From DVED01 sp963838375 (GTDB taxonomy: Bacteria > Cyanobacteriota > Cyanobacteriia > Cyanobacteriales > Geitlerinemataceae): a stretch of DNA of 64,000 nt. The notes under the pieces were generated by a model. That model saw only the letters and a list, made by a program, of their open reading frames with translations. It had not been told where the DNA came from and did not search any database. Both the position numbers and the translations under genes were made by a program. The DNA is taken from assembly GCA_963838375.1 (NCBI GenBank), contig CAWIQY010000003.1, forward strand, positions 372,001 through 436,000, in the 5' to 3' direction. Of this stretch, positions 56,202 to 64,000 are shown piece after piece. Each line of letters starts with the position of its first letter. Within the stretch, counting starts at the first letter, position 1.

Positions 56202-57629
56202 ATGAATCTGAAACTTTCATCTTTGCCGAAACTTTTCCAGTCTCGTTTATCGCGTCGGATCGCTGGATTAGTTTTTACGAGTTTGGTAGCGATCGAACTG
56301 GTAATTCTCGTTCCGTCTTACGTCCGCCGAGAGAACGAATTACTCGAGCAGATTGAGGAAGTTTCCGAGGCAATGGGTAAAACCACCATCCGCCTAGCAC
56401 AACAAGGAAAGTATGATGAGGAAAAAATTATCGATCTCATCAATACTTTAAGCGGTGAAGCTCTGATAATGGGCGGATCGATTTACCGAATTGATGGTAA
56501 TTTGATGACCACCTTCGGAGAAAAACCTCAACTTGAGTTTGCCGATCTAAAAAATATAAACGTTTGGGAATGCGATCGACTTTTATTGGGCGATCGTTAC
56601 GAGGTCGCTTGGTCGGGTCATCCATTCGGCGTCAATTATGTGTTTATTATCCGTCACGACTCTTCCTCAGTTCAACCGGCTTTATACGCCTATGCGGCTC
56701 GCATTGCGGGTTTAGTTTTAATTATTGCGATCGTGGTAACTTCTTCCACAATGTTTGTCTTAGGAACGATCGTTATCGTTCCCATTCTACAACTGCGGAA
56801 GGATTTAATGTTAGCTGCCGATGCTTTGAGTCGAGAAACACCCGACTTACCAGATTTTTATGCATTGACGGCAAAGCGTCAAGACGAATTGGGTGACGTG
56901 ATGCAAGCCTTTTGCCAGATGTTCGATCGGGTGTATCGAGAAATTTTGCACCGCAAAGAAACCGAAGACTGTTTGCGTCGAGAACAGGATAAGTCGGAAC
57001 GATTGTTACTGAATATTTTACCCGCTCCGATCGCAGATCGACTGAAACAAGGACACCAAAATATCGCCGATGGCTTTGCCGAAGTGACAATTCTATTTGC
57101 GGATTTAGTGGGTTTCACGCAATTATCCTCTCGCAAAAATCCCAAAGAATTGGTGGATTTACTCAACCAAATTTTTTCCGCTTTCGATCGTCTCAGCGAA
57201 AAACACGGCTTAGAAAAAATTAAAACCATTGGTGATGCGTACATGGTAGCCGGAGGACTACCCGATCCGAAATCCCATTGTGCCGCAGACATTGCCGAAA
57301 TGGCGATCGAGATGCAACAAGAAATGCAAAACTTTCGGGAACGCACAGGCGAAGATTTGCATCTGCGCATCGGCATGAATACGGGTCCAGTGGTTGCCGG
57401 AGTCATCGGCACTCGCAAATTTATCTACGATTTGTGGGGAGATGCCGTGAATGTCGCCAGCCGCATGGAGTCTCAAGGCATTCCCGGTTGCATTCAGGTG
57501 ACAGAAGCCACCTACACACTTTTAAAAGATAAATATCGCTTCGAGGCGCGGGGAGAAATTGCCGTTAAGGGGAAAGGAACAATGCCAGCCTATCTCTTGA
57601 AAGATCGCATTCTCACTTTGATGGTTTAG
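56202..57629 (+). CDS. Class III adenylate cyclase with periplasmic sensor and HAMP
   Basis: 475 residues from ATG 56202. Helix about 20-40, a periplasmic sensor of about 120 residues without a recognised fold (LINTLSGEALIMGGSIYRIDG, HPFGVNYVFIIRHDSS), helix about 165-195 (GLVLIIAIVVTSSTMFVLGTIVIVPI), HAMP, coiled coil and cyclase domain from about 295. Active-site residues match the upstream paralogue: ILFADLVGFTQ, EKIKTIGDAYMVAGG, YDLWGDAVNVASRMES. The two cyclase domains are clear duplicates joined to different sensors. No haem motif here. cAMP output with independent inputs is inferred. Confidence 0.9.
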   Translation: MNLKLSSLPKLFQSRLSRRIAGLVFTSLVAIELVILVPSYVRRENELLEQIEEVSEAMGKTTIRLAQQGKYDEEKIIDLINTLSGEALIMGGSIYRIDGNLMTTFGEKPQLEFADLKNINVWECDRLLLGDRYEVAWSGHPFGVNYVFIIRHDSSSVQPALYAYAARIAGLVLIIAIVVTSSTMFVLGTIVIVPILQLRKDLMLAADALSRETPDLPDFYALTAKRQDELGDVMQAFCQMFDRVYREILHRKETEDCLRREQDKSERLLLNILPAPIADRLKQGHQNIADGFAEVTILFADLVGFTQLSSRKNPKELVDLLNQIFSAFDRLSEKHGLEKIKTIGDAYMVAGGLPDPKSHCAADIAEMAIEMQQEMQNFRERTGEDLHLRIGMNTGPVVAGVIGTRKFIYDLWGDAVNVASRMESQGIPGCIQVTEATYTLLKDKYRFEARGEIAVKGKGTMPAYLLKDRILTLMV

Positions 57630-58026
57630 TGAAGAATTATTAAGTCTTTTTCTTCAATTTTATTAACTAAAGAAAATAAAAAATAAAATAACTTAATAAA
57701 GTGAACTCTTTTTGAATCGGAATTTCGGGAAGAGTCTCTATTTTGCCGATCGCGATCCTCCGGAAATTCTTCTTCATCTCCTCAGATTGCATAGCTGAGA
57801 AAGCCCGATGACACGGGAATTGCAATACCAATTCAGTCACAAATTGAGTTAATATTTTAATAGCTATATGGCTAAAAAAATAGATTTATATAGTTGTATA
57901 TACGGATAATAATGGATATAAGTTTCACAAAACTTAGCATAAAAGTTTTTTATCAATAATTTACAAATGTTTACAGGTTGCTGTAGAATTGTCTGTATCA
58001 ACCAATAAGTATTTTTTCTCATTGAC
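57630..58026. other. AT-rich intergenic region before ndhD
   Basis: 397 bases, strongly AT-rich, no ORF supported. Likely holds the ndhD promoter and leader; I could not assign a convincing -35/-10 pair. Confidence 0.4.
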
Positions 58027-59728
58027 ATGATGGCGGATCAATTTCCCTGGCTAACCGCGATCGTCCTTCTCCCACTCATCGCTGCTCTAATCGTCCCCGT
58101 GCTGCCGGTCAAAGACGACAAGCAAGTGCGGTGGTATGCCCTGGGTGTGGGTATCGCGGACTTCGTTCTGATGGTTTACACCTTTTGGCAGCATTACGAT
58201 CCTCGTAACGCATCGTTACAGCTAGTTGAGAAGTATGACTGGATACCCCAAATCGGTTTGAGCTGGGCGGTATCCGTCGATGGCATCTCCATGCCGTTGG
58301 TGCTTCTTGCCGGATTAGTAACGACGCTGGCGATGTTGGCAGCTTGGCAGGTCGATCGCAAGCCCCGCCTCTTCTACTTCCTGATGCTGGTGCTATACTC
58401 AGCCCAGATTGGGGTCTTTGTCGCCCAAGACTTGCTCCTGCTGTTTATCCAGTGGGAACTCGAACTGGTTCCCGTTTACCTGCTCGTCTCCATTTGGGGC
58501 GGAACCAAGCGCCAATATGCAGCCACCAAGTTCTTGCTCTATACTGCTGCCGCGTCCATCTTTATTCTGGTAGCAGCCTTGGCAATGGCACTCTACGGTG
58601 GTAGCGAGCTAACCTTTGATATGGTCGAACTGGGGTTAAAAGATTACCCTCTCGGCTTAGAAATGCTCCTGTACGCGGGATTGCTGATTGCTTTCGGCGT
58701 CAAACTAGCAATGTTCCCCCTACATACCTGGCTGCCGGATGCTCACGGCGAAGCTTCAGCACCTGTATCCATGATTTTGGCGGGTGTCCTGCTGAAAATG
58801 GGCGGATACGGACTGATTCGTTTGAATATGGAGATGCTCTCCGACGCGCACATTTACTTCGCCCCGCTGCTGGCAGTTTTGGGTGTAGTCAATATTGTTT
58901 ACGGCGCGTTTAACTCCTTTGCTCAGACGAACATGAAGCGTCGCCTCGCTTATTCTTCGGTATCTCACATGGGGTTTGTCTTGTTGGGAATTGCCTCCTT
59001 CACCGATATTGGTGTTGGCGGTGCGATGCTACAAATGATTTCCCACGGGTTGATTGCTGCCGTTCTGTTCTTCCTGGCAGGGGTGACATACGACAGAACC
59101 CACACCATGTCACTCGACGAAATGAGCGGTGTCGGTCAAATGATGCCCAAAGTGTTTGCTCTGTTTACGGTTGGTGTGATGGCGTCTTTGGCGCTTCCCG
59201 GTATGAGCGGATTTGCGAGCGAATTGGCAGTCTTTGTCGGCATCACCAGCGGCGATATCTACAGTTCAACATTCCGGACGGTGACAGTGTTCTTGGCAGC
59301 AGTAGGGACTGATTCTCACCCCGATTTATCTGCTGTCGATGCTGCGACAAATCTTTTATAACTCCGGTGTGCCTCTGGCTTGCGATGTGGCTCCCACTTG
59401 CGATTTGAACGATATCGGTTTGAAAAGCCAAGGTAGTCAGGAAGCAGTTTGCTTCGGAACCAATTGCATTTTGCCGGCTGATGCTGACTTTATGGATGCT
59501 AAACCTCGTGAAGTGTTGATTGCAGCTTGTTTTATCGTCTTGATTGTCGGGATTGGGGTTTATCCCAAATGGGCAACTCAGATGTACGATGTGAAAACTG
59601 TTGCCTTAAACACTGAAATGCGTGAGTCCTACGTTCAAGTGGCGAAGACGAATCCTAAGTTCTATGCGAAGGGTTTATTGTCTCCTCAAAAGATTGCTGA
59701 GGCTTCTGTTTTGGGAACCTTCGATTAA
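58027..59728 (+). pseudogene. ndhD: NAD(P)H-quinone oxidoreductase subunit 4 (NdhD), single-base frameshift
   Basis: Proton-pumping subunit of thylakoid NDH-1, used for cyclic electron flow and respiration. MMADQFPWLTAIVLLPLIAALIVPVLP starts a normal NdhD, with WELELVPVYLLVSIWGG, LIAFGVKLAMFPLHTWLPDAHGEASAPVSMILAGVLLKMGGYG and SVSHMGFVLLGIAS. After VTVFLAAVG the frame slips by one base near the GGG at 59305-59307; the next frame continues LILTPIYLLSMLRQIFYNSGV to KIAEASVLGTFD. Fixing the base gives a full-length protein of about 566 residues. Because NdhD is so conserved on both sides, a sequencing error is likely; the cell may also have other ndhD copies (D1-D4). Closest to the D1/D2 type in my reading. 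Confidence 0.9.
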
Positions 59729-59761
59729 AGTTAGATTACGAAAACGGGTTTAAAAGTGAAT

Positions 59762-59798
59762 AAAAAACGATCGTTCTTTCGGGGACGATCGTTTTTTT
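59762..59798 (+). terminator. Rho-independent terminator of ndhD
   Basis: AAAAAACGATCGT pairs with ACGATCGTTTTTT around a ten-base loop, ending in a T-run, about 34 bases past the stop codon. Confidence 0.85.
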
Positions 59799-59996
59799 AA
59801 AGAATAAAGAAGGTGGACAGTAATTCTTTGAAGATGGCGTCGTGGTCAATGGGCGGTGTCACTCCAGGTACTCCCGTTGAAGTTTGGCAAGGGATCGTCG
59901 ATCGCTCCGTTGGGTAGTGTCTCACCAATGCCCGTCCGACTCAAGCCATTGATGTGGTTTTATCCCCATTGTCAGCGGAAGAAAACTGGTGGATTT

Positions 59997-60015
59997 TACA
60001 GCGGTTCCCGCTGTA
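59997..60015. repeat. Minimal TA-CAGCGG...CCGCTG-TA palindrome (fused MITE ends)
   Basis: A 19-base sequence in which TACAGCGG is joined to CCGCTGTA through TTC. These are exactly the end and TA flank of the MITE at 6582-6682, without an interior. It lies about 80 bases from the IS630 transposase remnant. Confidence 0.6.
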
Positions 60016-60094
60016 TCTTTTTTGGGTGATGGATGTATTGGAGGAAATGGGAGTCGAGTCGCAATTATAGCAGTCTCAATATTTGTTAGGACGC

Positions 60095-60372
60095 TAAGCG
60101 AAGGACATGCTCGACGCATCTCGTAGTATGTCAAAGTGCTTGAGTTGTTTGCGAATCTGACTTTTAAGCCATGCCCAGCATTTTTAAATTCGGTTCAAAT
60201 CGGGGGAATGGGGAATAGGGTGGTAAATACCAAACTTCACAACTCGCAGCCCGGATGAGTTGTTCGATGCGCCCACCTTTGTGAAAGGTCGCATTATCAA
60301 TCACTAGTTTTTGACCGGGTTTGAGAGTGGGAATAAGGTATAGTTTCTTGCAAATGCGTCAGTACATAGGGC
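60095..60372 (-). pseudogene. IS630-family transposase remnant (C-terminal DDE part)
   Basis: Minus-strand fragments in shifting frames read VLTHLQE, LIPTLKPGQKLVIDNATFHKGG, RIEQLIRAASCEVWYLPPYSP and CWAWLKSQIRKQLKHFD. That is the DDE_3 core of IS630/Tc1-like transposases, including the VIDNATFHK (second Asp) block; the PDLN-x-IE segment is scrambled by frameshifts. The 5' half is missing. Inactive. It supports IS630 as the source of the TA-flanked MITEs. The rest of the 850-base gap before corA has no supported gene. Confidence 0.75.
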
Positions 60373-60578
60373 TTGCTGAACAACTCTTTGAGCGGGGTAG
60401 GCAACAGGCAACAGGCACTCTTGCAACAATTTCAACCGGGAATTGGGCGAAGTTTTCTCGCTTGTTGCCGCCTAAATGCCAGGATTTTGAACACCTAGTG
60501 GCTAGAATCTTGCACGGTCAGGATATCAAAACTTAAGCCTAGTGTGTGGTTTACGCCGATTCAGCAAGCCCTTATTAC

Positions 60579-61748
60579 TTAATCTCGATCGACCATTGAA
60601 GAATTGCGAAACCAACCTCGCCGCCAGAAGAAATAGACTAAACTCATAGAGATCGTCAGCATGACTCCCAAACAAACTGGATATCCCCAAGATGCATTCA
60701 ACTCCGGCATATTCCAAGGCGACACCTCAGTATTAAAATTCATTCCATAAATTCCGGCAATAAACGTCAGAGGAATAAAAATGGTCGAAATAATCGCGAG
60801 CAACTTCATGATTTCATTCATTTTGTTGCTCAAAACAGAGAGGTAGACATCCATCAAACTCGAAGCCAGTTCTCGGTAAGTTTCCACCATATCGAGAATT
60901 TGAATCGTGTGATCGTAACAATCTCGCAAGTAAACCCGAACGTCTTCGCCAATGAGTGGATTGCCATCGCGTAACAGCCGATTCATCGCCTCTCGTTGGG
61001 GCCAAATAACGCGGCGCAAAGCCAGTAACTCTCGCTTAATTTGATAAATTTTAGAAAGTGTTCGATCGCTCGCCGATCGAACCACTTCATGTTCTAAGGC
61101 TTCTAGGCGATCGCCATAAGCTTCTAAAATGGGAAAATATCCATCAATCACGGCATCCCACAAGGTATAAACCAAATAATCGGTTCCTCTATTCCGGATT
61201 ACACCTTTATTCTGGTAAATGCGATCGCGCACGGGATCGAAACAGTCTATATCCGGTTCTTCCTGCACCGTTAGCACGTAGTGTTTTCCGACAATAAAAC
61301 TGACTTGTTCCAGCCAAAATCCTCGACCCTTTGGCTTAATCAAAGCCATTTGGACGAGAATCACTAACTGATCGTGATAGTCTTCAACTTTCGGTCTTTG
61401 AGGAACGTTAACCACATCTTCGAGTAACAGCGGATGTAAATTGAAAACGTCTCCTAATTTTTTTAAAATTTCTTCACTGCCAAAACCAGAAACATCAAAC
61501 CAAGAGACCGACTCCGTATCTAAATGTTCGGCACAAACTTCTGGGGTTAAATACTGAAAGTTCTCGGCTTGAGTAGCGCTGTAGTCGATCAGAACAATCT
61601 GCGAAGGTTTGGCATCACTTTCAATTCTTAGTGTTCCTGGAATACTGCCAGGTAAATCGCTGGCGTATTCCAACAAAACATTGTCTTCATTTTCGGAACG
61701 ATCGAGTTTTCTTAACTTATTGAACAGTGGATATTTTTTTGTAGACAT
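60579..61748 (-). CDS. corA: CorA-family Mg2+/Co2+ transporter
   Basis: 389 residues from ATG 61748 (an upstream ATG at 61775 is less conserved). Cytoplasmic alpha/beta domain (SVSWFDVSGFGSEEILKKLGDVFNLHPLLLEDVVNVPQRPKVEDYHDQLVILVQM), the long stalk helix, and two C-terminal transmembrane helices. The selectivity motif is seen as GIYGMNF. The ending is basic (FFWRRGWFR). CorA pentamers admit Mg2+ down the membrane potential. The gene stands alone between the IS remnant and a membrane protein of unknown function. Confidence 0.94.
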   Translation of the reverse strand: MSTKKYPLFNKLRKLDRSENEDNVLLEYASDLPGSIPGTLRIESDAKPSQIVLIDYSATQAENFQYLTPEVCAEHLDTESVSWFDVSGFGSEEILKKLGDVFNLHPLLLEDVVNVPQRPKVEDYHDQLVILVQMALIKPKGRGFWLEQVSFIVGKHYVLTVQEEPDIDCFDPVRDRIYQNKGVIRNRGTDYLVYTLWDAVIDGYFPILEAYGDRLEALEHEVVRSASDRTLSKIYQIKRELLALRRVIWPQREAMNRLLRDGNPLIGEDVRVYLRDCYDHTIQILDMVETYRELASSLMDVYLSVLSNKMNEIMKLLAIISTIFIPLTFIAGIYGMNFNTEVSPWNMPELNASWGYPVCLGVMLTISMSLVYFFWRRGWFRNSSMVDRD

Positions 61749-62027
61749 CGCTATCGCATTAATTAAATCAAACAATTTAGATAGACAGGTAATCGAAAAT
61801 CAAACTAGGTGCTTGTAAAATCGCGTATCCCAAGAACCCGAAAAATAAGGTAGAAGAAACTGAAAATTTGCGTTCAAATGAGGGAACAACGGTTTTTGTT
61901 TTCCCATTGCCATTTGTAAAACGGGCTGAAAACAAACGGCTCACAAAATGGTTCCCATTCCCGGCGGCATTGGGAATAAAAAGGTAGAGTTAAAAGTTCG
62001 ATCGCTAATGCAATGGTTCTCTATGTT

Positions 62028-62753
62028 CTAGAGTTCGATCGCCTCTACGCCTCCGAGAAATCGATCGATTTTAGACACTAAGACATCTCCCCCAGCATAA
62101 AAAAACACAGCCCCCAAAGGAGGATTGGCGGTGGCAATCGTATTAAAACTGAATTCCGACCATGTCCAACATCCAAAATGAGTGCCAACTAATTCAACCC
62201 ATACCACCCCGAAAGCAATCAGAAAGTATAAGTTATCCCACTTTTTTCTATAGAGTATGGCAAAAAATAAGGCTCCAAAAATTAAAGTGAAGAGATCGCC
62301 AAAAAATAATCCAGCTGTCAAAAAAATAATACTATAAAATAAGATCGAGCTATAGGTAATAAAAGACTTATTTCGCAGCACCCAACTTCGATCGGCAAAA
62401 ATGTATCCTGCACTATAGACGATCGCATGACCGAATGGAACATAAATCGGAATAAAATCTGTTCGATAAGTATATAATTCTAGCCACTCGCTAAAAATTA
62501 CCTCCCCAAGAAAAGAGAGTGGAATTATAATTGCCATGAGCCGCTTTAGTTTGGGCTGAGCATGAAAAAATGCCAGACAACAATACCCCATTGTAAGGAG
62601 ATCGAGCAGCCATCGCATTTCTCCATAAACTTCTCGGATTTGTGCCGACTCTAGGCTCAGTACCAAAGCTGTAAATGGAAAAAATAATAGTGCTAAAACA
62701 AATGAAATTTGACTCGACTGTTCGGTATCCTGAATCGATAAGCTAGTGTACAT
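62028..62753 (-). CDS. Uncharacterised polytopic membrane protein
   Basis: 241 residues with about seven hydrophobic segments (FVLALLFFPFTALVLSL; LLDLLTMGYCCLAFF; IIPLSFLGEVIFSEWLELYTYR; FGHAIVYSAGYIF; SILFYSIIFLTAGLFFGDLF; ALFFAILY; FLIAFGVVWVELVGTHFGCW). Conserved-looking polar residues within helices are GEVIFSEW, ELVGTHFGCWTWSEF and GGDVLVSKI. I do not recognise the family; a lipid- or carotenoid-modifying membrane enzyme would fit the pattern of polar residues, but nothing proves it. Confidence 0.6.
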   Translation of the reverse strand: MYTSLSIQDTEQSSQISFVLALLFFPFTALVLSLESAQIREVYGEMRWLLDLLTMGYCCLAFFHAQPKLKRLMAIIIPLSFLGEVIFSEWLELYTYRTDFIPIYVPFGHAIVYSAGYIFADRSWVLRNKSFITYSSILFYSIIFLTAGLFFGDLFTLIFGALFFAILYRKKWDNLYFLIAFGVVWVELVGTHFGCWTWSEFSFNTIATANPPLGAVFFYAGGDVLVSKIDRFLGGVEAIEL

Positions 62754-62951
62754 CTAAAATTAGGAGTTGCCATCAAGATACTCGAACATTTTTATCTCTA
62801 TCGAGAAAAAAAGCCGCCCGTAAAAACTGAACTGCCGGCTTTATAAATTTAGGTGTTTCGGCTCTGACTACCATCCAATGGAACTTTTCCGACTTGGGAA
62901 AAATATTAGACCTGTTTGCGGTTAGCAATCGTCGATCGTTGTTTGGTAAAT

Positions 62952-63407
62952 TTAATACCAATCGGGAATTTCCCCGGTTTCTCCACCCACACCGATCGCT
63001 GTATTAAGAATATTAGCATCGGTCAGAATGAGACCTTCCATGGAAGCACCATACACATTCGCGAAATAAATGGTCGCTTCGGTGAAATTCACCCCATCGA
63101 GATTGGCATTTTTTAAATCTGCATTGGTGAGAAAAGCAGAAGTTAAATTTGCACCTTCGAGATTAGCACCTCGAATATCAGCACCTTCGAGATTTGCTCC
63201 TGTGAGGTTCGCTCCTTGCAAATTGGCTTCTCTCAAATCCGCCCCAATGAGGTGTGCGCCGCCCAGATCTGCACCGGACAGGTCGCATTGCAAACAAGTT
63301 CCGGTTGACAACAGCTTCTTGAGGTGTTGGGGATTTTCAGCTTGAGCGGGACTGGAAAAAAATAGAGGGGTTACTAGTGCTAAGATAGCGAAAAAATGAA
63401 GTTTCAT
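62952..63407 (-). CDS. Secreted pentapeptide-repeat protein
   Basis: 151 residues with GGGAGC upstream of the ATG. Signal peptide ending PAQA-EN. About 14 pentapeptides of the A(D/N)LXX type (LSGADLGGAHLIGADLREANLQGANL and onwards), which form a right-handed quadrilateral beta-helix. A pair CLQC at the start of the repeats is a common cap. The last 20 residues are non-repeat (GVGGETGEIPDWY). The role of periplasmic pentapeptide proteins in cyanobacteria is unknown. Confidence 0.88.
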   Translation of the reverse strand: MKLHFFAILALVTPLFFSSPAQAENPQHLKKLLSTGTCLQCDLSGADLGGAHLIGADLREANLQGANLTGANLEGADIRGANLEGANLTSAFLTNADLKNANLDGVNFTEATIYFANVYGASMEGLILTDANILNTAIGVGGETGEIPDWY

Positions 63408-63621
63408 AAACTTGCTCCCTGGTGTAGAAAGGTTGATTTCCTTTCCATCTCTTTACTTGTATTATCTCATTCAATCCCGGTCTGGGGATAAATAAGTTCC
63501 GTGACGATTTGCGATCGAACGGCAATCTAATTTTCTGTGACCTGTGACCCGCGATCGGTAAACCACGAGCCACGCAACACTAACTCCACATCCACATTGG
63601 AAAATTCCTGAAATTCCCACA

Positions 63622-64000
63622 TTAAAGACCCAAAGTTAATTGCCAACTTTTCAAAATTCCGGTATCGTTGGTGGCACGATCGACAGCACGAAGCTGCCAA
63701 GTGCCTTGCGCCGATCGATTGAGGAAAGATTTGAGTAACGGCACGTTGGAGATGCCATAGCGGACTTGCAGCACCGTTTGACGACCCAGACTGCGGTTTT
63801 GCAGCAATACCGCTTCATTTCTGGGATCGATCAAATACAGCTCGACATCCCCTAAAAACTCGTGGGTGAGATGAACCTCCACTTGGATATCCAGTACCGA
63901 ACTGGAGTCATTGACGCGGATGCCGCTGGCAACACCACGGGAATCGTTGTCGGGAATCGCCAGTTCTTGGGGATTTTTGCCTTGAATCCAGCGCGACACC
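63622..64000 (-). CDS. P-domain (proprotein convertase-type) protein, 5' part beyond window
   Basis: Only the last 125 residues are in the window. They form a P/homo B domain: SGIRVNDSSSVLDIQVEVHLTHEFLGDVELYLIDPRNEAVLLQNR, then PLLKSFLNRSAQGTWQLRAVDRATNDTGILKSWQLTLGL. In bacteria this domain follows subtilisin-like proteases or sits in large secreted proteins. The upstream partner domain lies outside the window and cannot be named. Extracellular location is likely. Confidence 0.8.
   Translation of the reverse strand, partial: VSRWIQGKNPQELAIPDNDSRGVASGIRVNDSSSVLDIQVEVHLTHEFLGDVELYLIDPRNEAVLLQNRSLGRQTVLQVRYGISNVPLLKSFLNRSAQGTWQLRAVDRATNDTGILKSWQLTLGL

Noticed and set aside
59280..59380. Programmed ribosomal frameshift in ndhD
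   Set aside because: No slippery heptamer with a downstream structure was seen, ndhD is not known to use frameshifting, and similar shifts occur in five other genes; a sequence error is simpler.
60321..60536. 71-residue plus-strand ORF over the IS630 remnant
   Set aside because: It is mostly antisense to decayed transposase sequence and has no family resemblance.

Overview
The window is chromosomal DNA from a cyanobacterium, probably a filamentous Oscillatoriales-type organism. It carries apcD (allophycocyanin alpha-B subunit), an NDH-1 ndhD gene, an arogenate/prephenate dehydratase, several cyanobacteria-specific families (DUF1997, DUF4912, DUF1400-like, the PDZ/radical-SAM family TIGR03279, AAA-like domain 35), a PEP-CTERM protein and an Uma2 nuclease. 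The palindrome GCGATCGC (HIP1, e.g. 10206-10213) and its core CGATCG are very frequent. The genus is an inference; no rRNA, tRNA or CRISPR array was recognised.

Layout. 1-6000: the 3' part of an EAL phosphodiesterase converges on a membrane-anchored kinase; then a PRC-barrel protein and two tandem secreted DUF1400-like proteins. 6000-10230: an accessory strip with a membrane/HEPN-like gene split by a TA-flanked MITE, a frameshifted PEP-CTERM gene, an Uma2 gene, a polysaccharide deacetylase and many palindromes. 10230-18800: a very large glycosyltransferase/double methyltransferase fusion, pgsA, a DUF4912 protein, plsC, pheA and a DUF1997 protein. 18900-36600: two paralogous exported TPR-CHAT proteases, the second directly behind a frameshifted filamentous-haemagglutinin-type (TPS) exoprotein; between them a GIN-domain lipoprotein, surE, recA, apcD, rlmD, a TldE/PmbA homologue and the TIGR03279 protein. 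36700-46700: an FAD-linked oxidase, an RND efflux pair (adaptor plus AcrB-type permease), a structured RNA-like hairpin resembling an IS200/IS605 right end, and a coiled-coil MscS channel. 47000-57700: a signalling and defence-like block with HTH-AAA-GGDEF, a phosphorothioation-associated putative methyltransferase with duplicated flanking domains, a membrane Fe-S protein, CheW, SixA and two tandem class III adenylate cyclases, one with a c-type haem motif in its sensor. 58000-64000: ndhD, an IS630 transposase remnant, corA, an unknown membrane protein, a pentapeptide-repeat protein and a P-domain fragment running off the end.

Functional threads: second-messenger signalling (c-di-GMP by EAL and GGDEF; cAMP by two cyclases; phospho-relay parts CheW, SixA and a kinase) and the cell surface (exoprotein, deacetylase, sugar/methyl transfer, efflux, mechanosensing). 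Mobile-element wear is extensive: MITEs with CAGCGG ends and TA flanks, an IS630 remnant, REP-like palindromes, and short tandem repeats placed right against start codons.

Sequence quality caveat: six reading frames (PEP-CTERM, surE, TPS exoprotein, RND adaptor, HTH-AAA-GGDEF, ndhD) are broken by single-base shifts while both sides still read as conserved protein. Residual indel errors are the simplest explanation for most of them, especially surE and ndhD.

The best candidates for something undescribed are the bookended methyltransferase at 49136-51325, the TPS-exoprotein/CHAT-protease pair at 30636-36556, and the hairpin RNA-like element at 44130-44219.
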